DNA of 64,000 bases from Lasioglossum baleicum (Eukaryota; Arthropoda; Insecta; Hymenoptera; Halictidae), in NCBI RefSeq assembly GCF_051020765.1, contig NC_134943.1, forward strand, positions 3,348,001 to 3,412,000. Reading direction: 5' to 3'. Shown here piece by piece: positions 13,819 to 23,700 of this stretch. The notes beneath the pieces were generated by a model. That model saw nothing but the letters and a program-made list of their open reading frames with translations. It ran no database searches and was not told the origin of the DNA. The stretch's first letter is position 1; every line of letters begins with the position of its first letter. The position numbers and the translations under genes are program-made.

Positions 13819-13868
13819 ATTATCCTTTATTCATAAGACACTAAAAGTTCTTACAAATAAAGGATAAT
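13819..13868. repeat. 13-bp-arm hairpin at left edge of hairpin block
   Basis: ATTATCCTTTATT at 13819-13831 is perfectly complementary to AATAAAGGATAAT at 13856-13868, with a 24-nt loop. It marks the left edge of the hairpin-rich region. Confidence 0.6.
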
Positions 13869-13916
13869 ACCGATTGCCCAGGTCTCACCACGAGGAGGTT
13901 GCTGCACAAGAGACCC

Positions 13917-13961
13917 GAAAGGGAGTCAGAACGAATGCAATATTCCTTCTGGCTCCCTTTC
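13917..13961. repeat. 15-bp-arm hairpin with one wobble
   Basis: GAAAGGGAGTCAGAA at 13917-13931 pairs with TTCTGGCTCCCTTTC at 13947-13961. The single deviation becomes a G-U pair if transcribed. The loop is 15 nt. Confidence 0.65.
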
Positions 13962-13997
13962 TTACAACAATGGACTTATACTAAATTACGCAAGTAT

Positions 13998-14569
13998 GTC
14001 GAGTAATTATCGCGGAGCAAAAGGTGTGAATCGGAGAAGAAGTCTCCGATCCACGGGGGATTAAAGGCAAATCAGGCAGAAGGCTCTGATTCTTTCAAAG
14101 TGAGAAACAAGAGCGAACCAGAGCAGAAGGCTCTAGTTCGAAGGTGACGCGGCGCGTACAATGCTTGCAGTGCAGCTCCGGTCAGAGCCGATACCCGACG
14201 TGTCCACACCAAGAGAAATGGACAGTGAGAAGTGTTCAAACGTAGAACCATCTCTCTGCCAACTACCTGCCACCAGGCAACGCAATGCATTGAGGTAACG
14301 TGGGTAGGATGACGAACAGAGAATTTCTCTGCCAACTACCTGCCACCAGGCAACGCAAAGCGTTGAGGTGACTCGGGTAGGATTACGAACAGAAAGAATG
14401 GCAATACGAGTGAACAGGTCTCAATGAACCACCCCTCTCAATGTATCGACGCCGAATACCGGCTTCAACCGGTCTGGTACGTACAAGCAAGGTCCGACAC
14501 AGCAGAAGGCTGTGTCGGAGTCAAAAATACGAGTCGAGTAAAGTGACGTTATTGCAATAATTACTCGAC
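13998..14569. repeat. structured hairpin module, copy 1
   Basis: An outer stem (13998-14013 with 14554-14569, 16 nt, one mismatch; arm GTCGAGTAATTATCGC) encloses a run of hairpins that share the loop AGAAG. They are: 14030-14037 with 14043-14050 (8 bp, ATCGGAGA); 14070-14091 (imperfect, AATCAG..CTGATT); 14115-14124 with 14130-14139 (10 bp, one mismatch); and 14493-14503 with 14509-14519 (11 bp, perfect). Compared with copy 2 it carries about 400 extra bases between two GTGACG motifs (14143 and 14542), including a 73-bp tandem pair. The ORFs across it are artefacts of the repeats. The function is unknown. Confidence 0.7.
14250..14400. repeat. tandem pair of about 73-bp units inside copy 1
   Basis: CTCTGCCAACTACCTGCCAC recurs with a 73-bp offset. 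Each unit contains a short hairpin: CAACGC-AAT-GCATTG in the first (one mismatch), CAACGC-AAA-GCGTTG in the second (perfect). Both also contain CCTG-CCAC-CAGG. Confidence 0.7.
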
Positions 14570-14625
14570 ATATTTACAACAAAGATATACGAGCTTAAAA
14601 ATTAACGCACGCACGCACGCAATTA

Positions 14626-14837
14626 ATTATTGGCATTGGTATTATACTGATTCATTGTTATGATAATTCTATACTGATATACAGATATAGTGATATGCGA
14701 TATACTGCTAAACTGATATGCTGATACCTTTGTATCCTGATATCCTGATAACTAGATATGCATATGTATATGGTATTACAGATTTAGAGATTAAACCAAA
14801 AACGTTAAATCGAGCAAATAATACCAATGCCAATAAT
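14626..14837. repeat. 20-bp perfect inverted repeat, 172-bp spacer
   Basis: The arm at 14626-14645 (ATTATTGGCATTGGTATTAT) is the exact reverse complement of 14818-14837. Just outside lie direct copies of CTTAAAAATTAACGCACGC (about 14594 and 14882). The spacer is a low-complexity run of GATAT-type words. Confidence 0.75.
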
Positions 14838-14903
14838 GAATACAACATTATGGGTATATACAGATGGGCATAGTACAAGATCTTAAAAATTAACGCACGC
14901 AAG

Positions 14904-15043
14904 CCGAGCAATTATTGTGGGTCAAAAGACTACACGCAAGAAGGGGAAGAATCAAAGCAGAAGGCTTTGATTCGCAAAGAAGAAACATGAACCTGAGCAG
15001 AAGGCTCAGGTTCGGAGGTGACGCTAAGACAATAATTGCTCGG
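14904..15043. repeat. structured hairpin module, copy 2
   Basis: A perfect 15-bp outer stem (14904-14918 with 15029-15043; arm CCGAGCAATTATTGT) encloses two perfect 10-bp hairpins. The first is GAATCAAAGC/GCTTTGATTC (14949-14958 with 14964-14973). The second is GAACCTGAGC/GCTCAGGTTC (14989-14998 with 15004-15013). Both have the loop AGAAG. Positions that differ from copy 1 are mostly changed on both sides of the stems. It looks like the minimal form of the module. Confidence 0.75.
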
Positions 15044-15231
15044 GAAATAAAACTAACTTAAGAATATGATGAAGTCTTCTCGATGTATTCTTTTCTTGAT
15101 ATGTCCTCTTGTTGGGCAGTCCTCTTCTTGGTTTGCCGTCATCTCCGTGTGTCCTCTTCTTCGTGTCTTCTCTTCTTGGTGTAATCTAAATAAAACAGAC
15201 TAATAATGATTAGACATACATATCAATGCAT

Positions 15232-15610
15232 AACCCCGCACACGAGTGCGAATCAAACAAGCTCACGAGAGCCAAACAAACCCCGCACACGAGTGCGAAT
15301 CAAACAAGCTCACGAGAGCCAAACCTAAGACCAGATCACGAGAGCCAAAAAAACCCCGCACACGAGTGCGAATCAAACAAGCTCACGAGAGCCAAACAAA
15401 CCCCGCACACGAGTGCGAATCAAACAAGCTCACGAGAGCCAAACCTAATACCAGCTCACGAGAGCCAAAAAAACCCCGCACACGAGTGCGAATCAAACAA
15501 GCTCACGAGAGCCAAACAAACCTCGCACACGAGTGCGAATCAAACAAGCTCACGAGAGCCAAACCTAAGACCAGCTCACGAGAGCCAAACTAACCCCGCA
15601 CACGGGTGCG
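15232..15610. repeat. 120-bp-period minisatellite of alternating ACGA-loop hairpins
   Basis: The repeat period is exactly 120 bp (CCCCGCACACGAGTGCG recurs at +120 and +240, with a partial fourth unit). Each unit contains CGCAC-ACGA-GTGCG and GCTC-ACGA-GAGC hairpins spaced by A-rich linkers, with a half-length duplication inside. Two plus-strand frames read through it as repetitive peptides, but this follows from the period being divisible by three and I do not regard them as genes. Confidence 0.85.
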
Positions 15611-15706
15611 GCCTATAGGCGATTCGGGTGCCCCGGGGACGCGACACCCCGTACTCACTCACGGTCCCATCCGTGAGTGAGCCCCTGGGGGACCTCCGAT
15701 CGGAGG
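15610..15706. repeat. cluster of perfect palindromes between two minisatellites
   Basis: Within 100 bp are GCCTATAGGC, a GGGTG..CACCC foldback, an 11-bp hairpin (CTCACTCACGG at 15654-15664 with CCGTGAGTGAG at 15671-15681, loop TCCCAT) and the 14-bp palindrome CCTCCGATCGGAGG (15693-15706). The GC content is well above that of the flanks. Confidence 0.7.
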
Positions 15707-15959
15707 AATGCCAATTTCAAACAAGATGAGAAAATTTGTAGGAAGAGGGACTTGTGAAACACGACATATTTACAACGATGATATACAATCTTAATATATA
15801 GATCGTATATAACTAACTTCAAAATACACTGTAGTCTTCTTCCTCTTCGTTGATGTGTCCTCTTCATTTGGTGTGTCGTCTTTGTTAGCAGCGGGCTGTT
15901 GTAATCTAGCTTAAACAGACTAATCGTATTTAGAATCAATGCACTTGAATACGGAATTA

Positions 15960-17065
15960 AATCACGCACATGAATGCGAATGTAACCAGCTCACGAGAAC
16001 AAATATAAACCCGCACATAAGCGCAAACCTAACCATGCACATGAGTGCGAATACAACTTGTTCACCAGGGAAATTATAATTTATAATCCTGTAGAGGAGT
16101 GCGAACACAACCAGGTCACAAGACCAATTATAATTCTGCACATGATTGCGAATACAACCAGAAACCAGCTCACAAGAGCAAATATAACCCCGCACGTAAG
16201 CGCAAACCTAACCATGCACATGAGCGCGAATACAACCAAAGAACCAGCTCATGAGAGCAATTGTAACCCCGCACAGAAGTGCGAATACAACCAGCGAAAC
16301 AGCTCGTGAGAATAACTATAACCCCGCACACGAGTGCGAAAACAACCAACGAAGCAGCTCACAAGAGCAATTATAAACCTGCACATGAGTGCGAATATAA
16401 CCAGCGAACCAATTGACAAGAACAATTGTAATCCTGCACATGAGTGCGAATACAATCAGAGAACCAGTTCATGAGAGCAATTGTAATCCCGCACATGAGT
16501 GCGAATACACACACAACCAGCGAACCAATTCACAAGAACAATTGTAATCGTGCACATGAGTTCAAATACAACCAACGAAGCAGCTCACAAGAGCAATTAT
16601 AAACCTGCACATGAGTGCGAATATAACCAGCGAACCAATTGACAAGAACAATTGTAATCCTGCACATGAGTGCGAATATAACCAGCGAACCAATTGACAA
16701 GAACAATTGTAATCCTGCACATGAGTGCGAATACAATCAGAGAACCAGTTCATGAGAGCAATTGTAATCCCGCACATGAGTGCGAATACACACACAACCA
16801 GGGAACCAATTCACAAGAACAATTGTAATCGTGCACATGAGTTCAAATACAACCAACGAAGCAGCTCACAAGAGCAATTATAAACCTGCACATGAGTGCG
16901 AATACAACCAGCGAACCAATTCACAAGAACAATTGTAATCCTGCACATGAGTGCGAATACAATCAGAGAACCAGCTCATGAGAGCAGTTGTAACCCCGCA
17001 CAGAAGTGCGAATACAACCAACGAAGCAGTTCACAAGAGCAATTATAATCCTGCATACGAGTGGG
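15960..17065. repeat. diverged higher-order minisatellite of short hairpins
   Basis: Units of about 50-60 bp repeat variants of GCACATGAGTGCGAATACAACC and GCTCACAAGAGCAATTATAA. Stems vary (GCAC/GTGC, GCTC/GAGC, TTC/GAA) while the 4-nt loop stays of the form ATGA, ACAA or ACGA. A larger block starting CAGCTCACAAGAGCAATTAT recurs at about 16350, 16580 and 16862, giving a higher-order repeat. It is related to the 15.2-kb array. Confidence 0.85.
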
Positions 17066-17270
17066 ACGCTCAAAATGTAATTTTTATAAAGAATAAAATT
17101 AATAAATTTGAAGAAGACTCAATAGTCTTCATCGAAAGTCTCGATGAAAATTTCAAAAGTATGAAGGACAAGTTTGAAAAGACAAAGGAAGCTTTGAAAA
17201 ATATTAGTAATCAAACTTACCGTTGTTCCTTGAATGAACAGTTGAAGGTAGGCCAGGGTAACTGTAGATG
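17062..17270 (+). pseudogene. coiled-coil-like ORF fragment beside the array
   Basis: The frame that leaves the minisatellite continues for about 66 codons as a Lys/Glu-rich amphipathic segment (KFEEDSIVFIESLDENFK and following), then stops. It has no start of its own and I recognise no family. It may be the tail of a decayed mobile-element protein or a chance frame. Confidence 0.25.
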
Positions 17271-17275
17271 ACCTC

Positions 17276-17460
17276 TAGTCCACCTCTGGTCCACCTCTGG
17301 TCCCTCCGGTTCTCCTGGCGCTCCTGGTCCCGCAGCACGTCCGCTCACGCCGGTCCCCCCGCCCCGACTGACTGACTGACGGAGAGCTCTCGCCGAGCCG
17401 CCGAGCTCGAGCGGCGCCCCCCACTCCGCCGAATATCGATCGATGTCGATCGCCGTGACA
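17276..17460. other. short GC-rich island
   Basis: This stretch is far richer in C and G than the surrounding AT-rich DNA. It contains CCACCTCTGGTCC repeats, (GACT)n and GCCGAGC-type hairpins. It abuts the right end of the minisatellite block and has no clear coding frame. Confidence 0.55.
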
Positions 17461-17826
17461 ATTATTGAAAAATTTATTATTTCCAGCTGGTTAATGTTTA
17501 TAACAATTCTATTTTACAGCGATGTCCACAAGCAATCCCTTGGCTATCTGACCACCTAATTTTTCAGTCAAAGTGGCTAATAGTTTTCGTGATACGTAAT
17601 AACTTTTAAACCATAACATTCGCACGCATTAATTTATTCGATACAATTCACAGATAAATTTATTATATCTGGCTGTTTAATGTTTATAACAATTCCTTTT
17701 TCTAACGATGTTAACGAGCACTCCCTTGACCACCTTGCCATCTAAATTTTTCGTAAAAATAGACAATAAAACTCGAAATATAGGATAACTTTTAGACCAT
17801 GAACATTCGCACGCATTAATTTATTC
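17461..17826. repeat. tandem duplication, period about 186 bp
   Basis: Two collinear copies share AATTTATTAT, GTTTATAACAATTC and ATTCGCACGCATTAATTTATTC at matching offsets. They have diverged by many substitutions and I see no function. Confidence 0.7.
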
Positions 17827-18563
17827 AAAAAAGTAAAGTCCTTTCAAAATATTTCTGTCCAGATCGATTCTTGGAACATTTATGTATAAAAAAGTGAAAG
17901 GTAATAATTCTCGTTTATGAAATGTTTTGAAATTACAAACTGAGGTGTCTCGTATAAAATTTGAAATAGGAATTGTTGATTTTCCTAAAAAATTATGCTT
18001 CAATAATATATTTCTAGGAATTCTTTGTCCTTGAGTTTTGCTTTTAATATTGAAACCAACATCGTCTGAAATATCTGCTCGGTACAGAATGTAACAATTC
18101 ATGATGATCAATATGGTTCCGTGGCGATTTGCCTTCTCACCGACGAGAATCTCCTCAGTACCCTTCTGCACCGACGAAATCATGTCGATGGCCTTCTGTT
18201 TCTCACTCCAGTCAGAATATCCTAGAGGGCGTAAGAGAACACCGAAATATTCGAGTGACTCGATCTTCCGTAAGGCTGGCAGTCTTTAATAGTACCTCGT
18301 CGGTGACCGAACCACCGAATTATTCGAGTGACACGATCTCCCGTAAGGCTGGCAGTCTTTAACAGTATTTCGTCGATGACTGTGCCATTGATTTTCAGCA
18401 ATGTCGGTATTTCAGATCTTGTAATACAGAAACCTAAAACAAAATTACTTATCATAAAATTATTAGTTACCGTTCTAAATAAAGTAGACAATAATTCTGT
18501 CGATTTTAGCTCACTAATTTCCACATGCATTCCACAATTCAACATTACAAAATTAACCTGCAA
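17821..18563 (-). pseudogene. decayed ORF pair with internal duplication, unrecognised
   Basis: Two adjacent minus-strand frames (120 and 113 codons) in different phases could be pieces of one former coding region. The second contains an imperfect duplication of roughly 75-80 bp (CGTAAGGCTGGCAGTCTTTAA twice on the plus strand). No family was recognised. A transposon-derived remnant is the likeliest explanation. Confidence 0.25.
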
Positions 18564-18891
18564 TTTGTAACAGACTTAACCTTTAGCAACTTTTGCAAAC
18601 TGAAAAAATACGTCAGATGCAAAGGTATACTAGATTGTAAATAACGTAACACTTCATTAGTATGAACAAAAATGCAAAGCCTGTTTTCCTCCGAAGAAAC
18701 TCTGACAACGAACAACTTTGCTAATATAAATCGATTACCCGAGACCATGGCGCAAAGAAACAACTCAAAGGAGCATTACTCAAAACGCACACGAACCCTT
18801 TCACAAGAAAAACTTCCCGACCATTCAAGTAAATGAACTAAACCAGAACAAACGTAGTTTGTTAGTTTCGGCAAAGCATTAATTTTATTTT

Positions 18892-19887
18892 ATGACAGCA
18901 CAGCAAGAACAAAAAGCTCATGCAAACTCTGCTCCGAGTCTTCGAGACGAACAAAAATCTCGCAATCCGGTGAGAAGATGTTTCGATTGGATGACTCAAT
19001 GTTGCAGAGCACCACAACGTCAAAAAGCTTCGAAGAGGACGAAAGATTTTTGGAAGCGTCTGAAGGAAAGAGTAAAAAGATGTAGAAGAAAAAAGAAGAA
19101 GAATGGCGTTGCTGACGAAACTAGTACTTCGGCTGCAGGGACTCCAAAATCGAGTGAGACTGTACATGCAAAAGATTATCAGTCAAAACACCAGACGAAA
19201 GATGAGGTACGTTTGAACGGGGCTATAGTTGAAAAACATGGAAAACGTACAAAATCGCGAAAAGGAAGAACAAAAGATGGTGCAAATTTCGCAAAGTCTA
19301 CAGCCGGGGCTACTTCAGAAAAAGCTACTTCAGAAGAAAACATTAGCTCTCTGATGCAAGAAGAAGGTTTCCCCGATTTTACGAAAAGTTGTTGTTACAT
19401 GTGTGCCAACGCAATGGCACTTGTAGGTGCGATGGCTGCAACTGATAAATTCCACGTATCGATTCAAGCTTCTGATTCTTTTAAAGAGACATTTGATAAA
19501 AGTTCCGACCCGATGTCGTACGTAAGAACGGTGCAATCTTCTGTTAAAGTGAAAATGCGTAACGTTGGGACTCATTATTCGGAAGGAAGGAGATCCAAGA
19601 GACCTAGATTAAAGCTAAAGAATCTCAAGGAAGGAGTTTCGCGTAAAATGCCGACAATGCCGACTATGCCGAAAATGCCGACAATGCCGAAAATGCCCAG
19701 AATGCCGAAAATGCCGAACATGAAAGTGGTGAAAAAGCTGGTAGCTCAGAAGAATAAAGCTCGGAGAGCTTCGAAGCCACCAAAAACGCGAACTGTTGCT
19801 TGCGGAGCAGACACAGCGACGAAACACACGAACACTCCGCAATGTATGGCGAATCGTGGAGCGAAATGCGTAAGGGAAAAGAAATAA
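18892..19887 (+). CDS. unknown intronless Lys/Arg-rich protein, 331 aa
   Basis: This is a single open frame of 331 codons from ATG to TAA with an AATAAA signal at 20095-20100, about 208 bp downstream. I recognise no family. It has a Cys-rich start (CFDWMTQCC, about residues 24-32), then a very basic stretch (RVKRCRRKKKKNG). Mid-protein is a segment with cysteines and a weakly hydrophobic run (KSCCYMCANAMALVGAMAA). Near the C terminus is a run of about nine MP(T/K/R/N) triplets (around residues 252-278), followed by a basic tail. There is no signal peptide. The composition suggests binding to nucleic acid or another polyanion, but that is inference. It could be a retrogene or a lineage-specific gene. 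Confidence 0.65.
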   Translation: MTAQQEQKAHANSAPSLRDEQKSRNPVRRCFDWMTQCCRAPQRQKASKRTKDFWKRLKERVKRCRRKKKKNGVADETSTSAAGTPKSSETVHAKDYQSKHQTKDEVRLNGAIVEKHGKRTKSRKGRTKDGANFAKSTAGATSEKATSEENISSLMQEEGFPDFTKSCCYMCANAMALVGAMAATDKFHVSIQASDSFKETFDKSSDPMSYVRTVQSSVKVKMRNVGTHYSEGRRSKRPRLKLKNLKEGVSRKMPTMPTMPKMPTMPKMPRMPKMPNMKVVKKLVAQKNKARRASKPPKTRTVACGADTATKHTNTPQCMANRGAKCVREKK

Positions 19888-20715
19888 TATTTCTATACTA
19901 GTCAGGGTATTGTAATTGTTCCAGAGAACTGTAAAGTATTCGAATACGGTTTCTGTATTGTAAATATAAGGTATACTGAAACGAGATATGCGTAAATTCA
20001 ATTTAATGTTCGCTAACATTTTCTGAGCACTGAAAGACTTATTTTCGAAAAGAGGACGTACAATATTCCTAATGTTTTCTAAAATATTGCTTCGAATAAA
20101 ACAACGTTCCTGAGGCGTTTTAGAAAAAATAACAGGAATATCTCTTATTAATTAACATTATAAAGTACTTTTATACTCGAAGGGAATTATTATTGCTCAA
20201 TTCCATCGGTATATATTACAAACAATTTCGATATTAATACAGCGGACTTTCAAAATTAACAATATACAATTAAACAAACAATACGTATACAATTGACAAT
20301 CGTAAATAAGTTCCATTGTTATAGTAGAAACATTGCATCGTTGTAGTAAAAAGTTTATGAAGTATAATAATGAAGTAGAATTGTCGCTTTAAATTAAATT
20401 CAACAAATGTATTTACGAAAACACCAGAAATTAATTTACGCTTATCATCGCCGCTATTTATATACATACCTATAACTTCCATATTGTTAAATATGGAATA
20501 TCTTAAATATGGAATACGTTAAATATCTCATACATTTCTGGTAACTTAATATTCACATTTCACATAGCTGTCTGTCCAACTGAGATGATTAAATAAAGAT
20601 CTCTTTTTACTGTATTTCGTTTAAAAAATTATTTTCCATGGTATAGTTACAGTTCGAATACACTTTAACGTCGCGTGGTTTCACGGTCGGCTAAGTAGTC
20701 TAAATCGATATTAGT

Positions 20716-23700
20716 TCAGGCAGTATCTGGTGACGATACCACAGGCCGTGACGATATCGTTGCTACGTTCACATTAGCGTCATCTGATGTTGGGTTCCCA
20801 AACACGAGGGGTGAACTGTAATATGGCAATAGGGGATACTGCGTCGGTGGGAAATACGGGGGTGGAAATAGCCCTTGTCTCTGAGCGATTTTCAATCGGG
20901 ACGTGAGTTGCTTCTTCCATTTGGTTCGTCGATTTTGGAACCATGTCTTAATCTGCACTTCCGTCAAATTCAGAGTTTTCGACAGCTCCATTCTTTTGCT
21001 TACGCTCAGATATTTGTCGATCTGGAATAAAATATTGTTTTTCAATTCTGGATAAATATTTCACTGTTTGTGATTCACTATTTTCTAATCGATTATCATT
21101 TTTCACTCGATTTTCATAAAATTGAACTTTAATTTTTCAATTCTTTTTGTCCCTGACTATGTCACACTAGGATCCCTCTAAAAGTACGGTAAAATTAACA
21201 GAACTACTTTCAGAAGCATAGTTCAAAACTGCAAAACTTAAACGTATAAAAGAAGGTAAAGGAACTTCATATTTGCATAATTGTCTGTGGTTATCACTTG
21301 TGGAACATTCGAATATACAAACTAGAAGAAAATGTATATTTTAACTAAAATTATAAACATTTTATAAACATAAAAATCCACCGTCAAGTTCCAGGTAATA
21401 ATTACATCTACTTGTATACCTTAAACTCAGCTTCCAGCCTCTCCAATTGTTTAGCACTGTAAGCTTGTCGCGGTTTTCGATCAATGCCCGGCTTTCTGGA
21501 CCGTCTCCCGCTCGGTTTAGGTGCTGTAAACAAAATGGACACGTTGAATTCGATTCTCCATAGTGTACATATTATACGTGAAATGAGAAAAAAAATTTGG
21601 AGACAAACGGACAAAATTCAGCGAAGTTAAACATTGCTCGAATAGCACCTCCGCGAGAATGACACTTCACAGGCAAAGACCTTCCCGAAGATTTACGGCC
21701 GCGATAATAAAAATTTAACATTATAATCATGCGTCTTAATTGTTCGGCTAACTTCGTCAGCTTGTACTCAATTACCACTTTCTCCGGTCCGGTCTACTCA
21801 TTGGACCGCGTCTAGAGTTACCGAGCGTGTCTAAAACATGTGGGATTGTTTGAGGAACGTGTGACATCTTACAGTCAATATAAGGCAGAATGTGGTAAAG
21901 AGTTGGACAAACAGTTTATACCGAGGAACGTTTGGCTGCGATTATCATTATGGTGCAAAGAAGTTCCACACATTTCCGTTCAAGGGGTTATATGAGGTAT
22001 TATACCGTTGTTAGTCGCATTTAGATAACACGACACTGCGGCGCGCCTTGTATAAAAAAATTCAACAAAAATCTCGCACTCCGAGATCGCTGGACATATT
22101 ATTGCATTCTTCAATGGTAATAATTGGAGTGCAAATCTGTATGCAAAATAAAAATGTTGCACGTCTGTTTCAAGACATGCGAGTTGAATAAAAACTTATT
22201 TCTTTCCTCAATAATTTGGTTGTACTCAAATGTTATTCCCATATTCTCGTAATGATTTTACTCAGCCAATTTTGTTATAAATGCAACGTAACAATAAATT
22301 GTAATTTTCCGTTTTTCTAAAATCTATTGAAAATTGAAACGGAACATTTTCATTCGAACTATTTCGTTATATTGAATAATGGTGTTAAAATGATAACTGC
22401 TTTATTTTAATATCATAGAATTACTAAATCATGAAGATTATAATTTTGAAGTTACAATGAAAGTTTTGTTTAAATCTTGTCAACAAGTGTTTGCCATTTG
22501 TTCAGTTGGCTTCTCATAATTGTTTCACGCTCTTCATAATGAAATTCTAATGGTGGCTGAGATTTCACATGGAAATGGGAACTTTTACCTTTGTTTAATA
22601 TGCGGTTAGCTACCTAGCCCTTGCACTCTTGTCCAGCAAATAAATCTCGCGTGTTTGCATAAGTCCTTATGCGTTTTCCGGAAACCTTTGGAACAGCTTC
22701 CAGATTGTGACGTTATTGTCACGGTTCTGTATAATTCGCACATTTTTTCCATTGTATTACTACAATGTATACTACGTCTGCTGTGTTATAATACTGATAC
22801 AATTAGAATGATTAAAAATGTATTCAAAGGTGCACTAATTTTTCGAATTTAAATGGTTCCAATTCGATTTTAGTACAATACTGAAGTATTTTTAATAATG
22901 TAAAATGGTAACTTTTAACTTAACTTCGTAACTATCTGTGAAATAAGTTCATTGTATTCAAATTTCTAAAGTCCATCAAAAGTGTTTGGAATTTTATAGA
23001 ATAAATTTATTACGAATGTATAGATCGAAAATTCAGTTGCATAAATTAGTCGTGCACTCGATCGTATTTTCCAGAGGATGAGAGACTACTGGTCAAAAAG
23101 GGAACTTTTTGATGAAGAAGAAAAACCGGCTCAACTAAGATTTACGAGTATGCGGACACATTTAGCACATTTCTGGAAGATGGTTAGAGTAACGTCGCTG
23201 ATAAATGGGCTGCTAACAGCATGGCGGATAGTAGCGAAAGAAGAGAAGCAACAATGGCGGATTGAAATCTCCGACGGAAATTATTCACGTTTCACGATTG
23301 TTGCTTTCGAAAACGATTAAAATATACCTTAATACATAATAAACATCGTGAAGTTTCATTTAAAATCATAAATCATGAAAGATTTTACAGAAACATGCAC
23401 GTAACACAATATTCTTTCAAGTTAACATCGTCTCTTATGATCTCGAAAAATTATCATCTTACGTTTCAGTCAAAATATTAATATTCGTGTTAACAAATAC
23501 CGAGAGGGCATTTTTCAATCGTTTAGCTTAATGTTTCATGCTGATTTTCATTTAAATCCGAATTATTTGATTTCGTCTTGAGTAGAATATTTGAAGAAAT
23601 CAACACAGAAAAAATGCTAGTAAAAAGGAATTGACATTGTGAATATTTTTACAAGAAATCCTAAATTTTAGTAACAATATTGCGTTAAATACGCTCCGTC

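Noticed and set aside
13998..15043. Hammerhead or other known ribozyme in the hairpin module
   Set aside because: The conserved CTGATGA and GAAA core words are not arranged as required. The AGAAG-loop hairpins do not fit a ribozyme fold I know.
15226..15618. 130-aa repetitive ORF through the 120-bp minisatellite
   Set aside because: The period is divisible by three, so several frames stay open automatically. The peptide is pure repeat and the DNA-level hairpins explain the conservation better.
16058..16795. Several ORFs on both strands in the second minisatellite
   Set aside because: Overlapping frames on both strands are products of the repeat units, with no start context or recognisable domain.
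15232..17065. CRISPR-like array of repeats and spacers
   Set aside because: The units are fully repetitive with no unique spacers, and the DNA is eukaryotic with introns. It is a minisatellite.
19330..20019. Minus-strand ORFs opposite the orphan gene
   Set aside because: They mirror the lysine-rich and MPx-repeat plus-strand frame, which is longer and has a poly(A) signal.
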